DNA from: Streptomyces sp. TS71-3
Lineage (GTDB): Bacteria; Actinomycetota; Actinomycetes; Streptomycetales; Streptomycetaceae
Assembly: GCF_018327685.1 (NCBI RefSeq)
Contig: NZ_BNEL01000003.1
Coordinates: 2,604,001 to 2,668,000, forward strand
Reading direction: 5' to 3'
Length of the DNA stretch: 64,000 nt
The translations under genes and the position numbers were made by a program. The notes below the pieces were generated by a model. The model saw only the letters and a program-made list of their open reading frames with translations, did no database searches and had not been told where the DNA came from. Positions 1 through 8,579 of this stretch are shown piece after piece (position 1 is the first letter of the stretch; every line of letters begins with the position of its first letter).

Positions 1-1750
1 CGACGGAGAGCTTGCCGTCGAGGACGGTGCTCGTCCCGTGCCAGGTCTCGTTTCCGGTGAGGAACAGGGTGCCGGCACCGCGCTTCGTGAGGCTGCCCTC
101 GTAGGCGCGGGCCTTGCGGGCCTGCTCGCGGCGGACCCCGATGGCGTAGTCCGACCTGTCGGCGTCGCTCGCGCCGGCCGGCAGGCCCCTGGTCCAGCCC
201 CTGGCGGCCTTGGTCGCCGCCCAGTCGGCCGCCTCGGCGGCGTCCTCCTGCCGGCGGGCCCGGATCGCGACGTCCGAGATGTCGTTCGACCACACGTCGT
301 CGCGCCCCTGCGTGTCGACGGCGAACCGCCCCAGGAACTGGGCCGGGCCGTTCATGGCCTCCCGCAGGCTGACCGTGCCCCAACCGTTGCGGCTGTCCGG
401 CACCTGCACGATCTGGCCGCGGGTGGGGTTCGGCACGGCGTTGCCCGCCGCGTCGCTGATCGTGTTGTTCTGCCGGCCGGTGGTGAACATCGTGTAGAGC
501 GCCTGCTCGTTGGTCATGTACGGGAAGCGCTGCATGATCAACGCAAGTGCCGCAGCCGAGTGGGGGCCGGCCATCGACGTCCCCGACGCGCTGCCGTAAC
601 GGGGCTCGGGCACGCCGTCGACGACCGACACGGTCGTGCTGTTGATGTTGTTGGCCGGCGCCGTCACGCAGGACCACTTCGCGACGCCGCACTGGTTGAA
701 CGTCTGCTGGCCGGGGACCAGGACGGAGCCGTCAGGGTTGAACGTGCGCCCCACGGTGGGGTTGATCCCGGACGTCGTGTACCAGCTGCCCTCCAGCTCG
801 GGCATGAAGTACGGTGCGGCACCTCGCGGCGAGGGGTCCACGTAGCCGCTGTTGCCGGCGGTGAACTGGATGACCGTGCCGGTGCGCGCGGCCTTGATGG
901 CACCGTTCAGCCAGCGGGTGGTGCTGCCGTTCGCGTCGACGACGCCGTCCGGAGTGGACCACAGGCGCCATGCCGTGTTCAGGCCGAAGCCCGCGGGGCT
1001 GCCGGGCGGCGTGTCATACGTGTTGTAGTTCTCCGTTTTGGGCTGGCTGCCCCAACTGCTGGTGATGATCCTGACGGGCTTGCCGTTCGCCGTCCTGGCG
1101 GAGTTGACGGCCCGGTACACGTTGCTGAGGTAGGCGTCGTCCGGCGTCTGCGCGGCGGTCGCCTCCGGCGGCAGCAGACCGTAGAGGACGCCGTCCGTCT
1201 TGCCGGTGTTGCCCAGGTACACGTTGCTGTTGAAGGCGACGCCATGCATGTTGGCCTCGGGCCCGCCCGGTTGCGTCTCGCCGACGCCGTCGCGACTCGC
1301 ACCGATGGTCCCGGTGACGTGGGTGCCGTGGGTGTCGTTGAACGCCGGGTCGTAGAACCCCGGCGTGGGGCCCGTCCGGCCGCCCTGGGCCCGCACCGAG
1401 TAGTAGCGGTCCCCGACCGCGTAGTCCGTGTCCAGGCTCCCGTGCTCCCGGACGTGCCCGGCGAAGAAGCCCGAGTCGACGACGCCGATGTTCATCCCGG
1501 TTCCGGAGTAGCCGGCGGCGTAGGCGAACTCGGCTCCCATCGACACCAGGCCGGCGTCCCGGTCGAACTCAGGGGTACGCCAGCTCGCCGCGTCGCCCGC
1601 GCGACCGGGATCTCCCTCGTAGGTCATGATCGGCGGTGGCCCGGACACCTGGCCCGCCGCCGGCTGCACGGCGACGCCGAGCATGACCGTCGGTATGAGT
1701 GCTGCGATCAGCGCCGGCTTCATGCGTCTTGCACGTCTTGTGTTCGGCAC
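1..1750 (-). CDS. Secreted S8 (subtilisin) serine peptidase with autotransporter-type repeat, 3' end outside window
   Basis: An exported endopeptidase; about 583 codons are present and the C-terminus lies beyond base 1. The GTG at 1750 is preceded by a GGAAGGGG-type ribosome site and gives a signal peptide with basic start (PNTRRARRMK) and a hydrophobic stretch to about residue 33. The catalytic triad is visible: Asp92 in VVDSG, His141 in DTHGTHVTG and Ser392 in GTSMAGPH, with Asn300 in the oxyanion motif TAGNSG. The last visible residues, about 555-583, read GAGTLFLTGNETWHGTSTV then LDGKLSV, matching the passenger-associated beta-strand repeat of Gram-negative autotransporter proteases. It is transcribed leftwards, divergent from the secreted protein at 1991. 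Subtilase assignment is firm; the architecture of the missing part is unknown. Confidence 0.9.
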   Translation of the reverse strand, partial: MPNTRRARRMKPALIAALIPTVMLGVAVQPAAGQVSGPPPIMTYEGDPGRAGDAASWRTPEFDRDAGLVSMGAEFAYAAGYSGTGMNIGVVDSGFFAGHVREHGSLDTDYAVGDRYYSVRAQGGRTGPTPGFYDPAFNDTHGTHVTGTIGASRDGVGETQPGGPEANMHGVAFNSNVYLGNTGKTDGVLYGLLPPEATAAQTPDDAYLSNVYRAVNSARTANGKPVRIITSSWGSQPKTENYNTYDTPPGSPAGFGLNTAWRLWSTPDGVVDANGSTTRWLNGAIKAARTGTVIQFTAGNSGYVDPSPRGAAPYFMPELEGSWYTTSGINPTVGRTFNPDGSVLVPGQQTFNQCGVAKWSCVTAPANNINSTTVSVVDGVPEPRYGSASGTSMAGPHSAAALALIMQRFPYMTNEQALYTMFTTGRQNNTISDAAGNAVPNPTRGQIVQVPDSRNGWGTVSLREAMNGPAQFLGRFAVDTQGRDDVWSNDISDVAIRARRQEDAAEAADWAATKAARGWTRGLPAGASDADRSDYAIGVRREQARKARAYEGSLTKRGAGTLFLTGNETWHGTSTVLDGKLSV

Positions 1751-1990
1751 TCCGACCCCTTCCAAGATCGACTGCGCCGGATGGCATGTACATTATCTGT
1801 CTATGGTGGAAGTAAGCACCATAGGCCGGGGCGATCCGTGGCATGGCGGCGCTGGTTGGTGACGAGGGTCGGATTCCGCCGGCGACTTTGGCGAGAAGCC
1901 GACCCTGTATCGCTGAACAACCCGGGGGCGGGCGGCGTATGACTCGGCACCAGCAATTCCCCCACCACCCCCCTCACCACGGGAGAAGCC

Positions 1991-2818
1991 ATGCACCGCA
2001 CGATGTCCCGTCGCATCGCCGGGACGGTCACCGTCCTGGCGTGTGCCGCCAGCGGCTTCGTCGCCACGGCCACGGCCGCTGCCCCGGCCTCCGCCGACAC
2101 CGGCAGGCCGACCAACACCTACGCCTGCTCAGGCTCCATGTACCAGGCGACCAACTACGCCACGGATGCCCGCGGAGAGGCCGAGGCAGGCAAGGATCCC
2201 GCCGCCTTCAGAAAGCTCCTCGACGCATCCCAGCTGACGCTGACGGACGGGATGTGCGCACCGTTCGTGACACCCGTGATCCAGACGTCGTTCGACGCCG
2301 CCCTCGGCGCCCTCCAGGACGCCAAGACCGCGGCCGGCGAGCGGAACTGGAGCAGCGCGCTGGCAGCTGCCAGGTCGCTGGAGAGCTCTACCCGTGCCCT
2401 TTACGCGCAGCTCCCCGACGCGGGCGACGAGGTCGGCACCAGCGTCCCGATCAGGACGGCCGACGCGGCCGACCCCACCAGCGCCGGCTGCGCCGAGGCC
2501 CTGCGGGCGGCATACGGGTACACGAACGACGCCGTCTTCGACGTCGCCGACATCTTCAAGATTCCGGGCCAGTGGACCTGGACCTACTACGACGACTTCC
2601 TGGCGTCCCTGGACGCCACGCAGACGCGGCTGACGAACGGGTCCTGCGCGTCCGTTGCCACGCCGGAGAACCAGGCCGGCTTCGACCGCGCGCTCGAAGC
2701 GGCCCGGGACGGCGTCGCCCAGATCAGCACCTCGCACGCGCCCGAGGCCACCGCGGCGGCCAAGGAGGCCCAGGCGGCCGTGCGTGACCTCGTGCGGCAG
2801 TTCGGCACCCGGGCCTGA
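1991..2818 (+). CDS. Secreted protein of unknown function with internal duplication
   Basis: A 275-residue protein I do not recognise. ATG at 1991 follows GGGAGAAG. Residues 1-35 form a Sec signal peptide (MHRTMSRRIAGTVTVLACAA, cleavage near ASA-DTG). The mature part holds two related halves. Half one contains YACSGSMYQATNY and LTLTDGMCAPFVTPVIQTSFDAAL; half two contains AGCAEALRAAYGYTNDA and TRLTNGSCASVATPENQAGFDRAL. Each half has two cysteines, suggesting one disulfide per repeat, and both end in Ala-rich helix (ARSLESSTRALY and EAQAAVRDLVRQF). A strong terminator follows at 2828-2866. The gene stands alone. An extracellular helical role is inferred; the ligand or activity is unknown. Confidence 0.85.
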   Translation: MHRTMSRRIAGTVTVLACAASGFVATATAAAPASADTGRPTNTYACSGSMYQATNYATDARGEAEAGKDPAAFRKLLDASQLTLTDGMCAPFVTPVIQTSFDAALGALQDAKTAAGERNWSSALAAARSLESSTRALYAQLPDAGDEVGTSVPIRTADAADPTSAGCAEALRAAYGYTNDAVFDVADIFKIPGQWTWTYYDDFLASLDATQTRLTNGSCASVATPENQAGFDRALEAARDGVAQISTSHAPEATAAAKEAQAAVRDLVRQFGTRA

Positions 2819-2827
2819 CGGCCGTGG

Positions 2828-2866
2828 CCGGGTAGCCGGAGCCCGTCCCCGGCTCCGGCTACCCGG
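2828..2866. terminator. Bidirectional terminator, 16-bp perfect stem
   Basis: Perfect inverted repeat of 16 bp (CCGGGTAGCCGGAGCC and its complement) around a 7-base loop. It lies ten bases after the stop of the secreted protein and between two converging genes, so it probably serves both. Confidence 0.85.
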
Positions 2867-2938
2867 CAGGCGTGCATGGTGGACCGTGCCCCGCACGGTG
2901 AGCTTCCGGGAGCGGAGCAGGGGCCACGTGCGACTGCG

Positions 2939-3481
2939 TCAGGAGCCGACCCGCTCGAAGCGGAGGGAGGTGAAGCCCTGCGCGTCGGAGTAGATCTGGG
3001 CGATGGCTGCCGTCCCGACGGCGTCGATGCGCTGGGCCTGCAGCCGGATCGTCGTCCGTTTCCTCACTCGGATCAGTTCGCTGATCGGCGCGGTCTGGTT
3101 GCTGCCCGCCTGGGCGTTGCCCGGGTTGAGGTCGATGATCTGGTTGACGAGCCGCTCGCTCGACGGCACGGCGGTGCCGGACGTGACGTTCCACAGCCGT
3201 GCGGTGATGAACGTGTTGATCGGGGGAGTCCCGGCGAGACGCCCGCGGACGTCCGCGTCGAGTTCGTAGGTGCCGGTTCTCGGGAGGGTGACCTCCAGGG
3301 GGGTGTTGGTCCAGACGCCGGCCGGCAGGTCGACCTGGGTCTGCAGATGCTCGATGCCTGTGGACGCTGATGATGCGTGCGAAGCCGTGCCGGCGTCGCT
3401 CTGCGCGGCTACGGCGGTGGTGGCCCCCACGAGCAGCGTGGCCACTGCGATGGCGGTGAGGCCGGTACGCATGGTCGGCAT
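2939..3481 (-). CDS. Small secreted protein, unknown function
   Basis: A 180-residue exported protein. The ATG at 3481 is chosen because AGGAGG sits six bases upstream and it starts a clear signal peptide (MPTMRTGLTAIAVATLLVGA, cleavage near VAA-QSD); an ATG at 3589 is in frame but has no signal. The mature part begins with Ser/Ala-rich sequence and then looks beta-rich (VWTNTPLEVTLPRTGTYELD, TFITARLWNVTSG, RKRTTIRLQAQRID), like a single jelly-roll or carbohydrate-binding-like fold; that resemblance is an inference. It has no cysteines in the mature part. The gene is monocistronic, converges on the gene at 1991, and carries a near-palindrome upstream at 3531-3547. Confidence 0.8.
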   Translation of the reverse strand: MPTMRTGLTAIAVATLLVGATTAVAAQSDAGTASHASSASTGIEHLQTQVDLPAGVWTNTPLEVTLPRTGTYELDADVRGRLAGTPPINTFITARLWNVTSGTAVPSSERLVNQIIDLNPGNAQAGSNQTAPISELIRVRKRTTIRLQAQRIDAVGTAAIAQIYSDAQGFTSLRFERVGS

Positions 3482-3530
3482 GGTTCCTCCTGGGCACGGG
3501 TCGAGGTGGTGTGCCTCAGCCAGGATAGAA

Positions 3531-3547
3531 ATCCCCATATGGGGGAT
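3531..3547. promoter_or_regulatory. Near-palindrome upstream of secreted protein gene
   Basis: The run ATCCCCATATGGGGGAT is a dyad with a one-base asymmetry, AT-centred in very GC-rich DNA. It lies 50-66 bases before the ATG at 3481, where a promoter or operator is expected. No regulator gene is adjacent. Confidence 0.4.
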
Positions 3548-3638
3548 GTAACTCCTGAAAGAGTGATGAAATCTCCTCCAGGTGGCCACCCACCAGCGGG
3601 CATACGCCGGCCTGTTCCAGGCGGGCCGCCGCCCCCGT

Positions 3639-4775
3639 TCAGCCGCCGAACCCCTGGATGCGGAACTGCATGACGCGGTACGGCCAGCCCGCGCTGGTGT
3701 TCCACTGGCTCACCGACAGGGACAGGTCGTTCAGGGTCGAGCCGGGGATGACGTAGCCGCCGTAGAGCTGGGCGACGTGGGTGTCGTCCTCGCTGCCCCA
3801 CGCGCCGCCCCACAGCAGCGTCTCCCGGTGGGCGGTGTACAGGTTGGACGTGGGGGTGTCCATGATGATGCCGTCGATGCGGTAGTCGCCCGCGTTGAAG
3901 AACGTCAGGATCCACTTGCCGTCCAGCGGGCGCAGGCACAGCTCGCCGAAGCGGCCTTCCAGGACCGGGGTCGGCGGGTTGCCCCAGGCCCAGGCGTTGT
4001 CGCGCCAGCCCCACGGCTCGTACGCCGACAGGTCGGTGATCCTCTCGCTGCGGACCCGGTGCAGGATCAGCGACTTGTCCCGCTGGAACCCGGTCGACAT
4101 CACGTACACGAACCCGTCGTTTCCCAGGCCCCAGGTGAACAGCTGGAACATGCCGCCGTGCAGGTCCGGCGGGAACTTGGCGCCCGTGTGGTACCAGGTC
4201 GCGCCGGAGTCGTCCGACCGCCAGATCTCCGTCCAGACCACGTTCCCGAGGCCGCTGTTCACCATGACGTGCAGGAACATGCTGCCGCCGATCGTGATCA
4301 CGTCGGAGGGCAGAACGGTGGAGAACACCGGGTTGTCGTGCTCGTAGTACCACAGCTGCTGGGCCTGCTCGCCGCCGATCGAGCCGGTCCAGCGCACCGC
4401 GTTGGTCATGGAGTCCGCGGTTGCGCGCAGTGCCACGGGCGAGCGCCACCAGTTGCCGCCGACCCGGGCGTCCTGGAAGGTGTCGCCGAAGACGAACAGG
4501 AGCGAGCCGTCGGGGCAGCGGGCCGGGATGCCGAGGTCGGTGGCCTCCATCGCGAAGCGTGTGGTGACACCGGGGCCCGTGAGGTCCATCATCTTGTGGA
4601 CGTCCAGCGCCTGGGCCTGCTCGGCGCCGTTCGCGGCCGCCCGCGCGGCCGGAGCGGACACCAGGGACAGGCCGCCCGCCAGGGCCGCGCCCGCCGTTGC
4701 TCTCAGGAACGCCGAACGGCTCATGCCGTCCCTGCGCGGGTGCGTGGCGGGGGCGTTCCGATCATCGCTGTGCAT
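3639..4775 (-). CDS. Secreted DUF4185 family protein
   Basis: A 378-residue exported protein. The ATG at 4775 has AGGAGGAC two bases upstream; longer in-frame starts lack this. The N-terminus (RRDGMSRSAFLRATAGAALAGG) looks like a degenerate twin-arginine leader ending at RAAAN. The body carries the features of DUF4185, a five-bladed-propeller-like family: FVFGDTFQDARVGGNWWRSP, the sialidase-type SDDSGATW turn, and Trp/Gly-rich strands to the C-terminus (YRVMQFRIQGFGG). Members are often attached to glycoside-binding or cell-wall functions, but no activity is established. It is monocistronic and flanked downstream by another secreted-protein gene. Family assignment is good; function is unknown. 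Confidence 0.85.
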   Translation of the reverse strand: MHSDDRNAPATHPRRDGMSRSAFLRATAGAALAGGLSLVSAPAARAAANGAEQAQALDVHKMMDLTGPGVTTRFAMEATDLGIPARCPDGSLLFVFGDTFQDARVGGNWWRSPVALRATADSMTNAVRWTGSIGGEQAQQLWYYEHDNPVFSTVLPSDVITIGGSMFLHVMVNSGLGNVVWTEIWRSDDSGATWYHTGAKFPPDLHGGMFQLFTWGLGNDGFVYVMSTGFQRDKSLILHRVRSERITDLSAYEPWGWRDNAWAWGNPPTPVLEGRFGELCLRPLDGKWILTFFNAGDYRIDGIIMDTPTSNLYTAHRETLLWGGAWGSEDDTHVAQLYGGYVIPGSTLNDLSLSVSQWNTSAGWPYRVMQFRIQGFGG

Positions 4776-4871
4776 GCGTCCTCCTGATGGGTCGGTGGGG
4801 AGAAGGGGGAACAGGGGCGCGGTGGGAGGCCCTCTGGCGGACATACCACCACGGCCCGGTGTCGAACGCGT

Positions 4872-5045
4872 TCAGAACAGGCTCGGGCGCGGCACCGCGC
4901 CGCCGCCCGCGAAGTGGTCGTGCCACAGGACGCCGTCGCCGAGGAGCCGGAGCAGCGAGCAGCGAGCAGGGAGCCGGGATCCGTCGGACAGCGCCACGTA
5001 CACGTCGGCGGTGTCGCCGCGGGTGAAGGTGACGGCGTCCGGCGC
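4872..5045 (-). pseudogene. Possible C-terminal fragment of an unknown protein
   Basis: A short coding-like stretch ends at 4872 and reads [20 protein letters not shown] followed by [15 protein letters not shown]. Codon composition looks coding, but no convincing start or ribosome site precedes it and the same frame runs upstream into the methyltransferase tail. It may be the 3' remnant of a gene, or chance. It belongs to the degenerate 4.8-6.0 kb stretch. Confidence 0.25.
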
Positions 5046-5158
5046 TGTTAACCAGCACGTCCGCGCACGTGAACAGAACTCCGGACTCCCTTCGCCTGCT
5101 TGTCGCCTCCGGCACGGGAAGCGGAACCGAACGGCCGGCGTGGCTCGCTCCTCCAGGA

Positions 5159-5644
5159 CCTGCGCCCCCACGCGGAGATCATGGGAGAGGTCGCCAGGTC
5201 GAGGCGGCCGGAGGCGACGTTCGCGAGGTGGCGGTCGACCTCCTCGTCGGTCGCGAGCCCGGCGGCCACCAGACCGCCGCGTACGTGGCGGACCGTCGCG
5301 GCCTCAAGGACGCTGCAGGCTTCCGAGGTGATCGGGAAGTACGCGTCCGCGTGGACGCCGGTCAGGCCCGCCTCCCGGAGCAGGCGGGGGAGTCTGCGGC
5401 CGTAGGCGAGGTCGGCGCCCCGGGACGCCAGCAGTGAACGGAACCCGGTCCGCAGCCTGTTGGCCAGCTCCTGCTCGGGCCCGTACTCGTCGAGGCAGAT
5501 CAGCGGCTGGAGGGCGGGGTCGGCGTCCTCCACCAGCAGCCATCCGCCGGGCCGCAGGGAGCCCGCCATCGTGCGCAGGGCCTGCTCCCGGTCCGCCACG
5601 TGCACCAGCACCAGCCGGGCGTGCACGAGGTCGAAGCCGCCGCC
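5159..5644 (-). pseudogene. 5'-truncated SAM-dependent methyltransferase remnant
   Basis: About 162 residues of a class I methyltransferase C-terminal half are readable: FDLVHARLVLVHVADREQAL, RPGGWLLVEDADP, LLREAGLTGVHADAYF and [12 protein letters not shown]. The SAM-binding N-terminal half (motif I, expected as E/DxGxGxG) is missing. Homology starts abruptly at about 5644, exactly where the I36 inhibitor remnant on the other strand begins. After WGRR the frame stays open to a stop at 5048-5050, probably by chance. With no N-terminus or start, it should be inactive. Confidence 0.75.
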
Positions 5645-5950
5645 CTCGCGCTGCTTCCGGGCACCGCACACGCCGCCGATCCGGTGCCCCAGGGCTGCCT
5701 CGGGCAGTTCTTCTGCGCCTGGACCGGAAAGAACTTCACGGGCGAGAAGATGGAGATCAGCGGCGCCGGACACTGGCACGACCTGCCGGCCCAGGCGCAC
5801 TCCTTCTACAACCACAACGGAGGCGACGACGCCGCCGTCGCCCCGGGCACCGGGGGCCGGGGCGGCAAGACCTGCGTCGACAGCCAGCTCAGCAACTCCT
5901 CCACCGCCATCAAGTCGGTGTACATCGCGCACACCGGCGGCAACTGCTGA
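5645..5950 (+). pseudogene. 5'-truncated peptidase inhibitor family I36 remnant
   Basis: The mature region of a small secreted I36-type inhibitor is intact (about 91 residues): GCLGQFFCAWTGKNFTGEKM, HSFYNHN and CVDSQLSNSS, with four cysteines as usual for the family. It is preceded only by the last residues of a signal peptide (LALLPGTAHA-ADPV). The signal peptide start and a normal start codon are gone; a GTG at 5600 would add an acidic, non-signal N-terminus made of antisense methyltransferase sequence. A good terminator survives at 5965-5991. Probably not exported and therefore inactive, though the domain could be rescued by fusion. Confidence 0.7.
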
Positions 5951-5964
5951 CGCCGACGCGCACC

Positions 5965-5991
5965 CGGGCCCCGGCCATGTGCCGGGGCCCG
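5965..5991 (+). terminator. Terminator after I36 remnant
   Basis: Perfect 11-bp inverted repeat (CGGGCCCCGGC and complement) with loop CATGT, 14 bases after the stop of the inhibitor remnant. Confidence 0.75.
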
Positions 5992-6173
5992 AGCGGTCGG
6001 TGCGCCGCTTTCCGCGGCCGGACAGCGGGCGCGCAGGCCCGTCCCGTGACTCGCCGGGGAATCTATTGTGATCGGTGCGTGAATGCGTGACACCGGCCCC
6101 TTCCCCACGGCCGCGTTCCACGGCACACCTGAGGGACCGACACGGGTGCCGGGAGACGGGACAGGGTGGACGC

Positions 6174-8528
6174 ATGGCGGACGACCGGAGAGCGGCGGGC
6201 TCGGACGGGGACGCGGGAGGGCACGGGAGCGGGGACGAAGGCGGTGTGGAACGCAGGACGTTCCTCGGGTTCCTCCTCGCCGCCCCCACGCTCGTCGCCG
6301 CGGCGGAGATCGGCCAGGCGGCACTGGCCCCGGCCGCCCACGCCCTGCCGTCCCCACCGGGCGTCACCGACCTCGTCGACCTCACCGATCTGCTGACCGA
6401 CGCGACGCTGCCCACCGCGTCCCTCATCACGGTCACCGTCCACGAGGACGGCACCGCCTCCTTCGCCCTGCCGCGGGCCGAGGTCGGCCAGGGCGTGACC
6501 ACCTCGACGGCCATGCTCATCGCGGAGGAACTCGACCTGCCCCTGGACAAGGTGCGGGTGTCCCTCGCCGACGCACGCCCCGAACTGCTCTTCAACCAGT
6601 TCACGGGCGGCTCCAACACCACCGTCTCGACCTACACCCCCATCCGGGTGGCGGCCGCGACCGCCCGGGGGCAGCTGCTGCACGCCGCCGCGACCGAACT
6701 CGGCGACGAGGTCGCCGATCTGACCACCCACCTGGGCGTGGTCAGCAACCGCGCCGGTCACACCGTCGGCTACGGCGCCCTCGCCGCCAAGGCCGCCCAG
6801 GGGACCACGAAGAAGGTCGCCGTCACGCTCAAGGGACGCGCCGACTTCACCGTGATCGGCACCCCCCGCTCCCGCGTCGACGCCCGCGAGGCCGTCACCG
6901 GCGCCAAGAAGTACGCCATGGACCTCGACGTGCCCGGCGCGCTGCCCGCCATGCTCTGCCGCCCGCCCACCATCAACGGCACGGTGCGGTCGGTGCGCAA
7001 CGCCGCCGAGGTCGCCGCGCTGCCCGGCATCACCGACGTGGCGACCGTCTCCACCGGTGTCGCGGTGCGCGGTGAGACCTTCGGCCAGTGCATCGACGCG
7101 GTGCGGGCGCTCGACGTCGAGTGGGGCCCCGGCACCGCGGAGTCGGCCTCGGACGCCTCCGTGCTGCGGGAGCTGAAGGCCGCCGAGATCCCGCTCGCCG
7201 TACCGAAGGTGCCGCTGCTCACGAAGACCGTCGACGCCTCCTTCACGTTCCACTTCCGCAGCAACAGCGCCCTGGAGCCCAACTGCGCCGTCGCCGACGT
7301 CCGCGACGGCTCCGCCGAGGTGTGGGGCCCGATGAAGTCGCCCATCGACGCCCAGCAGGACATCGCGAAACGCCTCGGCCTGCCGCAGCACGCCGTGACC
7401 GTGCACGTCACCGAGGGCGGCGGCTCCTTCGGCCGGCGGCTGTTCTCCGACGCGGCCCTGGAGGCCGTCGAGGTGTCGAAGGCGATGGGCAAGCCGGTGA
7501 AGCTGATGTGGCACCGCACGGACGACTTCCGCCAGGGCCGCACCCACCCGATGTGCACCTCGCGGATCCGCGCCACCCTCCTGGGCGGCGAGATCCTCAC
7601 CTACGAGCAGCGGCAGACCAGCGTCGTCACCGAGTTCGGCCACGGCCTCGGCGAGATGATCACCGCCTCGGCCGCCCGGCTGCCCGTCGGCTACCAGACC
7701 TTCTCCCAGGCGGTCTTCCTCCTCACCCAGGAGATCCCGTACGACCTCGGCGTCACCACCCTGCTGCTCAGCGAGGCCGACGCCGGCTTCAACACCGGCA
7801 GCATGCGCAACATCTACTCGCCGGACGTGCGCTGCGCCCAGGAACTGGTCATGGACCGGCTCGCCCACGAGACCGGGCAGGATCCGCTGGCCTTCCGGCG
7901 CCGGCTGCTGAAGGAGGACCGGTACCGCGCCGTCCTCGACAAGGTCGCCGAGGCCGGCGACTGGGGTCGGGCGATGCCCGCGGGCACCGCCCAGGGCATC
8001 GCCCTGCACACCGAGTACCGGAGCGTGACCGCCTCGCTCGTGGAGATCGACTGCCGCCCCGAGACGGTCAACCGCCCGGTGGAGGGCGAGGCGTACGCCG
8101 GACCGCGGGTGACGAAGGCCGTCGTCGCCGTGGACGTCGGGCTGCCCGTCAACCCGCGAGGGCTCCAAGCCCAGATGATGGGCGGCGCGATGGACGGCAT
8201 CGCCCTGGCCCTCAGCTCCAGCCTGCACCTTCAGGACGGCCACTTCCTGGAAGGAAGCTGGGACAACTATTTCTACACCCGGCAGTGGAACACCCCACCG
8301 GACGTCCAGGTGTTCGTGATGCCGCCCACCGCCGAGGGCCCCGGCGGCGCCGGCGAACTGGGCGTGCCCGCCACCTGCGCCGCCGTCGCCTGCGCCTACG
8401 CCCGTGCCACCGGGAAAACCCCCACGGACTTCCCGCTCAACCACGCGGGCGGCCCGTACTTCGAGCCACTGCCCACCACACCATCCATCCCGGCCTCGCC
8501 CACCGACGGCCTCACGAACCGTGGGTGA
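6174..8528 (+). CDS. Molybdopterin-binding large subunit of a Tat-exported xanthine dehydrogenase family enzyme
   Basis: A 784-residue molybdenum hydroxylase subunit, closest in style to the large chain of isoquinoline 1-oxidoreductase or periplasmic aldehyde oxidases. ATG 6174 follows GGGTGGA. Residues 27-50 (ERRTFLGFLLAAPTLVAAAE) are a clear twin-arginine signal, so the folded cofactor-loaded complex is exported. Visible family motifs are RAEVGQGVTTSTAMLIAEEL, FTGGSNTT, SNSALEPNCAVADV, EGGGSFGRRLF, FNTGSMRNIYSPDVR and the C-terminal GPGGAGELGVPATC, whose Glu is the expected catalytic base. The 2Fe-2S partner starts 52 bases downstream. The substrate cannot be read from sequence; no maturation chaperone gene is next to it. 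Confidence 0.92.
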   Translation: MADDRRAAGSDGDAGGHGSGDEGGVERRTFLGFLLAAPTLVAAAEIGQAALAPAAHALPSPPGVTDLVDLTDLLTDATLPTASLITVTVHEDGTASFALPRAEVGQGVTTSTAMLIAEELDLPLDKVRVSLADARPELLFNQFTGGSNTTVSTYTPIRVAAATARGQLLHAAATELGDEVADLTTHLGVVSNRAGHTVGYGALAAKAAQGTTKKVAVTLKGRADFTVIGTPRSRVDAREAVTGAKKYAMDLDVPGALPAMLCRPPTINGTVRSVRNAAEVAALPGITDVATVSTGVAVRGETFGQCIDAVRALDVEWGPGTAESASDASVLRELKAAEIPLAVPKVPLLTKTVDASFTFHFRSNSALEPNCAVADVRDGSAEVWGPMKSPIDAQQDIAKRLGLPQHAVTVHVTEGGGSFGRRLFSDAALEAVEVSKAMGKPVKLMWHRTDDFRQGRTHPMCTSRIRATLLGGEILTYEQRQTSVVTEFGHGLGEMITASAARLPVGYQTFSQAVFLLTQEIPYDLGVTTLLLSEADAGFNTGSMRNIYSPDVRCAQELVMDRLAHETGQDPLAFRRRLLKEDRYRAVLDKVAEAGDWGRAMPAGTAQGIALHTEYRSVTASLVEIDCRPETVNRPVEGEAYAGPRVTKAVVAVDVGLPVNPRGLQAQMMGGAMDGIALALSSSLHLQDGHFLEGSWDNYFYTRQWNTPPDVQVFVMPPTAEGPGGAGELGVPATCAAVACAYARATGKTPTDFPLNHAGGPYFEPLPTTPSIPASPTDGLTNRG

Positions 8529-8579
8529 CGCCACGGGCCGGGCCCGGGGACGCACCAGCACCGACGAAGGGGAGCCGCC

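Noticed and set aside
3582..4787. A 401-codon plus-strand frame opposite the DUF4185 gene
   Set aside because: Happens to match the length of the true gene, but its translation has no signal peptide or motif, whereas the minus strand has a ribosome site, a leader and DUF4185 features.
5600..5950. I36 inhibitor as an intact gene from GTG 5600
   Set aside because: The first 15 residues would come from antisense methyltransferase sequence and carry acidic residues instead of a signal n-region; no ribosome site precedes it.
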